Of a stretch of 64,000 nucleotides of DNA, positions 11,201 through 19,534 are shown in pieces (positions within the stretch are counted from its first letter, which is position 1; each line of letters starts with the position of its first letter). The position numbers were made by a program, and so were the translations under genes. Source of the DNA: Haliclystus octoradiatus (taxonomy: Eukaryota; Cnidaria; Staurozoa; Stauromedusae; Haliclystidae); contig OU744449.1 of the NCBI GenBank assembly GCA_916610825.1, forward strand, positions 1,674,001 through 1,738,000, written 5' to 3'. Below the pieces are notes generated by a model, which was not told the DNA's origin, did not search any database, and saw nothing but the letters and a program-made list of their open reading frames with translations.

Positions 11201-13077
11201 AGATAATATTATGATAATAATTCTGAAGTGGTATTTATGGAATTCACATGAAAGATACTATAATTTATGTTTTCCTGTTTCTTATTTTAATCAAAATTTA
11301 TTATGGAGCTCACCAATTTACGGCCAATGTTCTGTCTATCCATATGTTTGGTTGTCTTGTCATGCTAAACTGGGTTTTTGAAATGTTTACAATAAAATTT
11401 AACAATAAAACAAGAAGCTGGAAAGTATCAAGTCATTAAGTGTATACTGTGTATACTTGTGAACACTTTAATGAAAATTTCAAGTTGCCATAGAAACCTG
11501 CCATTTTAGATCTGTCGCACTCAGTCTATATGGAGATAAATAGTAGATATAATTCAAGTTTGTCTGTGGGTGGTTTATCCATATTAGTATTTATGAAATG
11601 GTTGCTGTTCTTGGTTTGAGTTAAATGCACGACGAATGCGTAATGAGACAAGCGAAAGGCATCAGAAATCACAAGTCTGTGTCTCATAACGTCACATGCA
11701 CAGTATTAACTCAAACTAAATCTCAGTTTCGTAAAAATTGGATTATAAAACATATATACAAACAACTACACTTATTTAACACTTACAACCTCTCTGTTTG
11801 TAGGCCTACTAGGCGTAGAGGTCTGCAAATCTTATCCGATCTAATTCAACCGGATTTTTGTCAAATTTGGATTGAATTCTATTTTCGGATTGGATTTAAT
11901 TGAACTTTTCCAAGATAAATTCAAATCGGATTATTTAAACTCCTCAATATTAATGGAATTGAATCGGAGGACACATGCTACTGCTAAATAGGTATTCATT
12001 ACTCTTGATCATTTAGAAGAATTAAATAATCATCATTGTCACCTTGATGCTTGATAGACAGCTGTCTTGCACTTCCAGGGTCCTATAAATAGAAATGTTA
12101 GAAGCAATGTTGTGAGCATATGTTACAAAAGTAGCATGTTACTTTGTACTTATTACTTTGAAGTAATTGCAAGGGTAGCCTAATTACTTAATTACTTTTT
12201 CAAATACCGGTAATGAGTATTTGCAGCTATTACGTAATAGACGCTACTTCTCGATTTTTTCACGAAATAATGATTTATTTGCAAAATATTTAATTGTATT
12301 GTTATTATGAATGAGCATCATAAATCAAGGTATTATTTGAATCATTATGTGCTTGACTATTCATTGTGTACAATACATTCCATTCTTTTTCTTGTTGAGT
12401 TATATAAGAAATATCAGCGAAAAATTTTGAAAAAAGTTTGAACTGAACAAGGATTTTGCTTTAGGCCTGAAAATGTTTACCCGGACTTGGCCACAAGTTG
12501 CAGAGAAGGGCGCTCTTCGGCAAGATGTCGAAGGCGGCCACAAAATATTTGCCCAAAGAGCGGGCACTTTAACTTATTTTTGCCTTCTCCAAGGATGGAA
12601 AAACAACATTCTATAGATAAATAGTAGTAATAGGGGTCCTGTAAACAACTTTCGCAGGTGGCCTGAGATGGGTGAATTATTATCTTGGGGGCACCTCTGC
12701 TTGGTCTGCAATACCTGCAAATTGGGAAACATTGAAGAGAGCCAGGTAACCTATCGTGCCTTGTTCAGTTAAGAGCTCACAGCTCATCTCACCTGTAACT
12801 TTCTAACTGATAAATACTAATCTACCAAAATTTCCAAAAAAAAAATTGGTCCGTTGGAATTTTGGAAAAAGTGATACTAAGAATATAAATAAGCATACAT
12901 TAACTAAATCTATAAGTTAATTACAATATTTTCTAAAATAAACAAAAACATCATTTAAATCGATTTATCACTCACTTGTTTCTTGTGAACCCTGAACAGG
13001 CAAATTTCATTGCTATATTTGAGAAATCTATTTTCCTCGTGCGGTGACCAAAGAACATTAAATCGTCTATTAGCCAT
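2283..13077 (-). CDS. MIOS: MIOS (GATOR2 complex WD40 subunit), 5' part of gene, partial
   Basis: MIOS is a scaffold subunit of GATOR2, which relays amino-acid sufficiency to mTORC1 at the lysosome. Exons on the minus strand, in order: 12976-13077, 12043-12082, 11052-11119, 9823-9902, 8191-8243, 7740-7798, 7252-7321, 6042-6075 (tentative), 5305-5331 (tentative), 3511-3612, 2283-2377. The first seven junctions and the last two are phase-consistent, with GT/AG ends. The start MANRRFNVLWSPHEENRF parallels the vertebrate N-terminus (…ILWAPHHVDRF). AVGQSNGHIML, IGREF-VPKADRSCNGLAWNP, LAIALDK…SSLLVWD, YLRVFDMR and DPFSDYRLASF follow the known order of the MIOS beta-propeller. I found no later exon between 1 and 2282, so the remaining propeller, helical part and C-terminal zinc domain should lie to the left of the window. 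Identification is from remembered family sequence; the match is colinear over nine exons. Confidence 0.9.
2915..3093. mobile_element. mariner-type MITE, copy 1
   Basis: A 179-bp element flanked by TA dinucleotides, with ends AAGTGGAACCTGT… and …ACAGGTTTGACTG, which are imperfect inverted repeats. It matches the element at 5560-5722 over most of its length. The TA target and CAGT-type ends are the signature of Tc1/mariner non-autonomous elements. No transposase ORF. Confidence 0.8.
3244..3440. mobile_element. palindromic element built of TACTGAAA units
   Basis: An inverted repeat whose arms contain the direct motif (C/T)TACTGAAA several times: AACCTACTGAAAAC on the left answers GTTCAGTAGGTTTTCAGT on the right. 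Probably a MITE of a different family from the GTTCATGAAC elements, but with the same construction from short internal repeats. Confidence 0.6.
3716..3932. mobile_element. palindromic MITE, GTTCATGAAC family, copy B
   Basis: Termini CCACTGCGAAAACAGTTCAG and CTGAACTGTTTTTCGCAGAGG are inverted repeats; the interior is arrays of GTTCATGAAC units on both arms. 217 bp, longer than copies A and C because of extra internal units. It lies in the MIOS intron immediately upstream of the exon at 3511-3612. Confidence 0.85.
4000..4330. repeat. diverged GTTCATGAAC-family region
   Basis: Scattered TTCATGAA and GTTCATGAAC-like units over about 330 bp of MIOS intron, with no clean ends. An open frame here is an accident of the repeat. 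Confidence 0.5.
4558..4835 (-). repeat. tRNA-derived SINE, copy 1
   Basis: On the minus strand, 4735-4830 reads AGGAGGATTAGCTCAAATGG … GTGGTTCAAATCCCCCTGAG: an A-box-like D-arm (GCTC…GAGC) and a B-box-like T-arm (GGTTCAAATCC). The anticodon arm is not intact. Downstream of the head (lower coordinates) is a block shared with 63,255-63,470 and partly with 10,640-10,800 (TTTCAACAGATTTCATGGCA and neighbours). The head itself recurs at 23,570-23,700. Confidence 0.7.
5305..5331 (-). CDS. MIOS: tentative MIOS micro-exon 9
   Basis: A 27-bp candidate micro-exon. In the frame that joins correctly to the secure exon at 3511-3612 it reads TDGGITFLG, close to the place where vertebrate MIOS has ETETTLLV. 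The acceptor is …AAACAG and the donor GTAAAA. Joined directly to exon 7 it would create a stop, so it needs an intervening exon. Confidence 0.4.
   Translation of the reverse strand, partial: KLTGALHF
5560..5722. mobile_element. mariner-type MITE, copy 2
   Basis: Flanked by TA on both sides; ends CAGTGGAACCTGTATATAAC and GTTATAACAGGTTTGACTG form imperfect inverted repeats. Same family as 2915-3093; about 163 bp; an internal segment is shorter than in copy 1. Confidence 0.85.
6042..6075 (-). CDS. MIOS: tentative MIOS exon 8
   Basis: A 34-bp open segment between a polypyrimidine-rich acceptor and a GTAAGT donor on the minus strand. It accepts phase 1 from the exon at 7252-7321 and reads FPFSSGPIDSS. 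It falls where MIOS has a poorly conserved linker after the WD repeat ending in 'VWD'. Its end phase (2) does not fit the next candidate at 5305-5331, so either one more small exon is missed in 5332-6036 or one of the two is wrong. Confidence 0.4.
6143..6316. mobile_element. palindromic MITE, GTTCATGAAC family, copy C
   Basis: The cleanest copy: 174 bp, ends CCCCTGCGAAAAAAGTTCAG and CTGAACTGTTTTTCGCAGGGG, with three near-perfect GTTCATGAAC(A/T) units in each arm. The whole element can fold on itself. Confidence 0.88.
6832..7021. mobile_element. 190-bp palindromic MITE (AAAGGGTTACTGC ends)
   Basis: The arms AAAGGGTTACTGCACGGCAG … CTGCCGTGCAGTAACCCTTT are inverted repeats extending more than 60 bp on each side, including …TCTCTGATACCAACAC… and …GGATGTTGGGAGACAC…. 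The core is about 40 bp and less symmetric. The organisation resembles 49,613-49,745, which has a related internal GAGACAC…GTGTCTC layout. Confidence 0.8.
7498..8086. repeat. GTTCATGAAC-family material on both sides of MIOS exon 6
   Basis: 7498-7570 begins with a diverged left end (CTCCTGTTGAAAACAG) and 7850-8086 carries many GTTCATGAAC units and ends TTTTCCACAGGAG. The MIOS exon at 7740-7798 lies between them. These may be two decayed copies or one element interrupted by host sequence. Confidence 0.55.
8931..9814. mobile_element. non-autonomous hAT element with 8-bp target duplication
   Basis: The element spans 8939-9806 (868 bp) and is flanked by perfect direct repeats GTGATTGA (8931-8938 and 9807-9814). 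Ends CAGTGATGTGAGAATTACTT and CGAGTATTTACAACACTG follow the hAT-type CAGTG…CACTG form. Both subterminal regions are packed with AGTAATTACTTT-like units. The middle (about 9110-9620) has no transposase and no long ORF. It lies in the MIOS intron just upstream of exon 4. Confidence 0.9.
10640..10800. repeat. dispersed SINE-related repeat, copy 2 (diverged)
   Basis: Shares with 63,255-63,470 the blocks CTGCCATGAAA(T/C)CTGTTGAA, GATCTGCAGTG and GAGCCACTTCT in the same order and orientation, so it is an older copy of the same family. It lies in a MIOS intron. Confidence 0.55.
12117..12250. repeat. hAT-like AGTAATTAC relic
   Basis: Clustered ATTACTTTGAAGTAATT and AATTACTTAATTACTT motifs resemble the subterminal arrays of the element at 8939-9806. 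No intact ends. In the MIOS intron just upstream of exon 2. Confidence 0.45.
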
Positions 13078-13253
13078 CGAAAAGCAACAAGAAATATTCT
13101 TACATTAGTGACAATGAGATCATTTACTTTGGATTATTGCTGTAATCCAACTCAACCGTGAATACGCAGGTTAAACTGGTGGAGAAAGACATTTGTTTTG
13201 CTTTTAAATCAGAAACTCAACTCAACTCAACAACAACTCAACAAAACATCCCG

Positions 13254-13264
13254 AAAATGGCGGC
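13254..13264 (+). promoter_or_regulatory. YY1-like motif upstream of MIOS
   Basis: AAAATGGCGGC matches the animal YY1 consensus and lies about 180 bp upstream of the MIOS start codon, in a locally GC-richer stretch (about 13,250-13,360) that could be the MIOS promoter. Motif match plus position only. Confidence 0.35.
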
Positions 13265-13562
13265 CAGGAACGGTACCATGCTTTCTCTGCCTCGAGTTGG
13301 GCAGACGTGTGCAAAGTGGTGTGGGCGCGGTCATAGGTGTGTCTTTCTGCGTCATTCAATTTTCAAGATACGATAAGATTCGTTTATCTATCAATATAGA
13401 TCATAAGTAAATATTTCGAAAGACAACTGAAAATTTGCAATTATTATTTTGACTATTTACGACAATTGCGACTATTTTGAAATTTGTAAATATCTTTTCC
13501 CTGCCTAAGCCTAACTCCGTCAGTATCGCTACAAATTATGAAGTGCCAAAAGGCTCACTACT

Positions 13563-13670
13563 GTCCAGGGGCGGATCCAGGGAATATGCTGACTGTCGCT
13601 TTAAGGGCCAAGCCTCTGAGGCGGAGGGGCTTAGCCCCTCCAAATCTAGAGCAGTCTGGGGACATGCTCC
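13563..13670. repeat. GC-rich transposon relic with CAGGGGCGGATCCAGG
   Basis: A sharply GC-richer island containing CCAGGGGCGGATCCAGG and AGGCGGAGGGGCTTAGCCCC (a short hairpin). Such GGGGCGGATCCAG ends are common in animal DNA transposon relics; no partner end is found. Confidence 0.35.
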
Positions 13671-14325
13671 CCATGAAAAATAGGGTGCTTTCTAGAATAA
13701 AGATTCAATGGAATGACATCTGTAAAATATTGGTTTCTAGGTGCGGTATCTCTTCAACATTGTTTTTAAAATTTAATGCAGCAACCACTTTTTGTGCTGT
13801 TGAAACACATAGATTTAATTCAACTAATTGAAAATATAGAATAATTATTCTATATTAACTACTCCGTCTATTATTTAAAGGGTCTAATGAAATTCTAACA
13901 ATAATTAATAACTTCAATTATAGCAAATGATAGAGTTCAATGATAATTATATTCTGAAACAGCAACTACCTGATTGGAGGAAATCTATGATGGCCCATTG
14001 AAGCCGTCAGCGTTCATGTTTTCATATCTTTCTTAATCGGCCATCGATCAATTATATCAATTGCATAGAATGTAAAATTATCAATAGAGAGAGTTCATGC
14101 ATGTCAATTACCCTATAGTATTCGATCTATTGAAAACTTCAAAGATAAAAATAACATGATCACGTTTTCAACAAACACTCTTCTGTTGTACTTAACCGGG
14201 ACTTAACCTCCAGCGTCGGAGCTATTACCTGAATGCAAGTTCAAGCGAAGCCATCCAAATTTAAGTGATTTGAACCATTATCAACATCAAGAAATTACGG
14301 GAGAAATTCAACATATTTTTGGACG

Positions 14326-17300
14326 ATGGGTGTGTTAGCTAATTTCAAAGCCGAATTGGTTTCCTTATCATTATGGAGAGCTGTGTTTGCAGAGTTAGTC
14401 TCATCTGTAATATTTCTAATTGCTGTTAATACATCTGCCTATCATGGAGATACCGTTTCAATTAGTTTGGCAATTGGTCTATCCATTGCAACATTAGCTC
14501 AATGTATTGGTCATGTAAGTGGTGGATATATAAATCCTGCGTTAGTGTTTGGTATGATGCTCGTTGGAAAGATATCACCGCTACGTGGTTTACTTTTTAT
14601 TGTCGCACAGTGCGGTGGAGGTAAGATTTTATTTTATTAACACTATTTAACATTATAATTATTATTTGATAAACCACACGCCATCAGAATGTATGCTGAC
14701 AACAATACGGCTGATTGGCAAGCTGTAATGTACCTCGACTGCTTGTCTTCTGGAGGAGATTGTCGCAAATTTTTATTATGTTATTTACTAAAAAGGTTTC
14801 TGGAATAGAGTTCATGTAAATGCGTGTAGCCATACCTATCCTTATTCTTCTTGAAACGCTTTGTAATACATTGTTATACAACTTTGTGTCTGCACAGTCT
14901 GCTTTCCTGTATCGATACGTAAAACAATTGTTATGCCTTGTACAAATAATAGGAAGAATAATAAGTAGTTTGACTTTCTTTCCAAACAAGCTTCCAGGAG
15001 CCCTCCATAGTGATGTGCTTTATCTGCCAATTGATCAGCTGTTCCTTCATTGAGTAAAGATAGTTTTCTAGTGAGACTACAGTGTAACTCGGTTAATAAT
15101 CCCTTTTTTAATGTCCCACGACCTTGCTTAAAATCCCTACATAAAGCTGATTCTATATTACATTTTCGATAAAAACTTTAGCTTTCGAATTGCTATCTAA
15201 TTTACTATCCCATTTTTTCATCTGTATGAGAGGGGGAGATTTTAAGCAAGTTTGACTGTAGCTGAGATATTCTGAAACAAAATCGCATTTATAGTAGGTT
15301 AATTAATTGACAACCCTATAGATAGTTATGTCGGACTATCTACTAATGAACCTAAATTAAATATCAACAAACAAATTGTGAGCCATGCCCATGGTGACCT
15401 GAATACAATGATTGTCTGTTGATGGTTGTATTGTACTTTATATAGGTAAGACAATGCAATCAGTTGAAAATCAGAGACCGTGACTACTGTATTAAAAAAC
15501 GTGCCCAAATTGTGTAGGATGCGAGAGAAAATCAACACAATCTATTATAGATTATCTAGAATCAATGATACACATTTCATATTTGAGTTCCAATTGTTTA
15601 AAATACCTATAAATGTGTAGGCCTACGCGGCCTTATCTAAAAGCTTCTGACAGGGGGTGTTTGCCAATTTTGCCCGACGACTCAAATTTTTATGGGGGAT
15701 GGAGTCACACCCCAACACTCCCTCACAGAATCTACCACCGTAACTGCGAATGTCTTTGTGTCCACGGAATCACGGATTATGTATCGAAATCGGTGGGTGT
15801 AAAATACCGACCCGCCGACTCGCCGACCACACAGACCAGATTAATTTAATCTAGAATTTCCGGGTCGACATGACGAATACTTCACGGCGTTGTACAGAAT
15901 ATTTTGTAACAACTTTCTGCTGAAGATTTATAAATTTTGTTTGCTTGTTAAGATAAATATAGGTGAGCTTAGCCCTATAATAAATACTAATTCCATAGAG
16001 GCTTCTTCATTATGTAATAAATCGGATATCAATGAATATATGGTCTACATATCAATCCGATATCCATGACATCACACGAGCATGATTGTAAGTGACTCAT
16101 GTTAAAGATATCTGCTTACTTATTTATTATATCATATATATTGTCTTTAAGGTATTGCTGGATCTGCAGCTGCCTGGAGTATCGTCCCTGAAGCAAACAG
16201 ATCAGGTATGGCAGTGAACAAAATTGCTGATGGAATGAGCGCATGGCAAGGTTTTGGTCTTGAACTAGTCTTCACGTTTATGTTGGTGTTAACCGTATTT
16301 GCTGTTACTGATGGAAAAAGAAAAGTCCAGCCATATGGAGTTACATTAGCAATCGGAATATCAATAGTTGTTTCTCATTTAGCAATGGTTAGTAAAACAT
16401 ACAGGGCCCTGAAGATTTCAATTTCAAATATTTCATTTGGAATTTTCTCTCTGTTCAATCCAAACTTTTGTCCAAATATAATCTTCTTATTCTCAATCAA
16501 GATGCAGCGAAAAAATATTCCAGGCCCCCGGGACAACGTTCCCTCTTAACTCTTCTCTCGGTGGACCTGGTTACACGGAAACCGGGAGGTATAGCTCCTC
16601 AAAGTAGATTGATCAGAGGGAATTGGTGCCGCTTTTAGGAAAATGCGATTGGTCTCCAATCTCCATAAAGTTTTACAGTGAAGAAGCATATCAACAGCCA
16701 TAAAACTCCATATGACATATTTTTGTACGAAAATCCGCGGATGATAATCAAATCCTCCTAATGACAATAAGTGTAGGACATGTATATCCAGAGAAGTAGT
16801 TAAACCTGAACGTAAGCATTGGTTTTTATGTTGTGTCATGTAGCTGGCGTTGCTATATAGGCGGACATTGAGAACTAGTGATGAGAAAATATTATGTAAA
16901 ATCTGTCAGGCAGGTACAGAATAAGAATGCCATTGTGATGTTTAATCATTTCTTTTAGATCCCATTGACTGGCTGTGGCATAAACCCTGCACGATCTCTT
17001 GGTCCAGCGGTTATTTCCAACATGTATGATGATCATTGGGTAAGAGATATATTGATTTGATTGGTTAATCAATCATAAAATATATATTATGCAATATATT
17101 TCCGCTTACAGCTTATACTATAAGATAAGATAGCAACTCTTCTAATTGACCTTATTATTTAATCCATATAAAGAAGATTTCCTGATGTCGCAAATTCTCA
17201 ACCAATTCGTATATACAATACTTACTTTCTACAATAATTTATAACCTTTATTAGAGCAAGCCTGTTTTACACCAGTCTGTTGCGATTCATGGAAAAACGT

Positions 17301-18006
17301 TAAATTAGTCCAACAAGGATGCGGGAGTATATATACCAGTATATTTGAGCCTTATACATGAGTAAAGAAAACTTGTATTTCGTAATGCCCTTTCATGTTT
17401 GATATTCATAGACAGATTTGAGACACATACACGGGCCTACATTATTACTGGACAGCAGATATAGGAGATTTTAATACAGTATATAATATCACAGGCAAAG
17501 GTAAGTTGCAAGGCATCCATTTCTTGTTATCTGATTGGGGAAAAAGAAAAGTTTGATAAAGGAATAATTTAATAGATTAGATTAGATAAAATAGATTAGA
17601 TTAGATTAGATAAAAAGACTAGAACAGATTAGATAAATTAATTAATAATGTAATCAGCATTTTTATAATTTTAACTTTTTTTTAAGTAACCAATCAGCAA
17701 TGTCTAATAATTTGTTTCGCAAGAGTTTTTGAATTGAGCTGTTGTTAGATCTTTTAATGTCCTCTTTTGTAGTATATCATACTTGTTTTATAAAATTATA
17801 TATTTTTTTATGGTAATGCATTATAGGTCTACTGGGCTGGACCTCTTCTTGGTGGTGGCCTCGCAGGATTAACATATACATTTGTCTTCTATGTTGATGA
17901 CTCAGCATCGACATGTAAACATGATGATATTGATCGACTTACAGCAATCGAATTAAAAGAAAAAGGAAACCATGAATCATACATAAAGAATAATGAGCAT
18001 GCATAA
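14326..18006 (+). CDS. classical aquaporin, 4 exons, complete (263 residues)
   Basis: A plasma-membrane water channel of the MIP family. Exons: 14326-14620, 16152-16387, 16959-17039, 17827-18006; phases 1, 0, 0 match and all introns are GT-AG. The two half-helix motifs are present: NPA at residues 70-72 (GGYINPAL) and NPA at 186-188 ([12 protein letters not shown]). The pore-lining set includes His174 (VSHLAM), Cys183 at the AQP1 mercury-site position, and Arg189. The AQP1 selectivity-filter Phe (in [13 protein letters not shown]) is Ile50 here ([13 protein letters not shown]), and the loop-B His before the first NPA is Tyr. The overall sequence is nevertheless AQP1/4-like, not aquaglyceroporin-like (no Asp after the second NPA). 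The start follows directly from family length. The C-terminus is short and hydrophilic. Confidence 0.95.
15080..15258. mobile_element. mariner-type MITE in aquaporin intron 1
   Basis: Flanked by TA; ends CAGTGTAACTCGGTTAATAA and TTTTAAGCAAGTTTGACTG are imperfect inverted repeats. Same end type as 2915 and 5560 but a different interior, so a sister family. 179 bp, non-coding. Confidence 0.75.
17573..17640. repeat. (AGATT)n-type simple repeat
   Basis: Irregular short tandem repeat of TAGATTAGATTAGATAAAA in aquaporin intron 3. Confidence 0.8.
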
Positions 18007-18379
18007 GTTACCAGCTAAAAAATGTCACACCTCTTGCGCATGCGTCAATACCACATTGTTCTAAAATGACATATACGTAGCGAATACGTGTACTATATAT
18101 ATGGGTTATATGATTTAGCTAAGTGCCTACAGTAAAAGATGGAGTCCTCCGAGAGTCTTAAGACAGTGGATATGCGTGCAAACAGAACACTATAAACCAT
18201 TGCTATTACTTAGGCATGTCACTGTTATTGACGAGGCGAGCTAAACTAACAGATGGACTTTATACCAAGCAAGGCTCGCTTCACCTTGATTTAATTTTAA
18301 TTGATAAAATGTAATGTTTTAATTCTTATTAAGTTGCTTGTTGTTATTTGCTTTTTTTGTAGATTTCTTACTTTTATTG

Positions 18380-18385
18380 AATAAA
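18380..18385 (+). terminator. candidate polyadenylation signal of the aquaporin gene
   Basis: AATAAA about 375 bp downstream of the aquaporin stop codon, followed by AT/GT-rich sequence. Canonical hexamer only; there is no transcript evidence. Confidence 0.5.
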
Positions 18386-18991
18386 TGACGATATTTCAAT
18401 TTGATAACTTGTGTATTATATATCGTTCCTGTTTCTTGGTACGCCATAGTTTCATTGCCACCGAATTTTTATATTATCATATTATCCGCTCGGTTCGGCT
18501 GGCGTTAACATATGCCTTAAAATATTTACTGGTCATATAAAACTCAATATAAACAACAGGATCATTCTCGGCTATACTTTAGATGATATATACGTTAATT
18601 TAATTGTTAATGAAAAACGAGGGAAAAAAAACTAATTGACTGAAACTTCGACAGGACAGGATTTATGTCATTTTCAGAATATAACTTTTATAAAAATGTG
18701 GCCGCATTTGCAACCCAAATATCATTTAACTTGCTTTTATCGCTCACATTTATTACCAAATTAATAAGTTTATATACTGCAAAAAAAATTAAATTCTAAT
18801 ATAGATTTAGTTTTCTTGAAATTAGTCAAATTTCATAAATGTCATGAATTTTGCTAGATGAAAGGTAATTTTCAACCCTAGCTCATCTTGTAATGAAGTA
18901 TATTTCCTGATATCGCCATGTTGAAAACTATTGTACCCAATTCGATCCATGGAGTGTAGTGATGCTTTTTAGTGCATGTAGATAATGACAT

Positions 18992-19319
18992 CTGTAGTTG
19001 GGTAATTTTGTAACATTCTAAATAACACGCAACAACTATATAACAACGGTGTGATTAGATAATATATTTAAATTTTTAACATATTTTTGCTGTCCTTCGG
19101 TTGCTTCTTCAGTGATAAATTATAACCGAATAAGCTAGCGAATATATTATGATAAAAATCTAAATATATTATCTAATCACACTGTTGTTATTATCACTGA
19201 AGAAGCAACAGAAGGGCAGCGAAAATATTATGATAAAAATTTAAATATATTATCTAATCACACTGTTGTTATAGTTGTTGCGTGTTATTTAGAATGGTTA
19301 CAAAATTACCCAACCACAG
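18992..19319. mobile_element. long inverted-repeat MITE with internal re-duplication
   Basis: The outer arms CTGTAGTTGGGTAATTTTGT … ACAAAATTACCCAACCACAG pair over about 130 bp. The right half contains the segment AATATATTATCTAATCACAC twice, so the element is an inverted repeat plus one extra arm copy. It lies between the aquaporin gene and the CSPP1-like gene. Confidence 0.75.
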
Positions 19320-19534
19320 TTTATCGTACAAAACACGAGATCATATTATAAAGGTTTTAATAAATCAATTAAGTCAGGATAATGACATCAATCACAAACT
19401 AAGATTGTTCATTGATGACGTCACAATCAAAATAATTGCCAAGAATTCCATCGCTTGACAGAAACATCACTCGCCAACGTCAAACCACACACAGCAAAAT
19501 CAAACCATAACCTTCATTAGTTCAATATATCAAA

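Noticed and set aside
13158..13831. Several overlapping plus-strand frames upstream of MIOS
   Set aside because: They coincide with a GC-richer promoter-like area and a transposon relic; no signal, domain or consistent splice structure.
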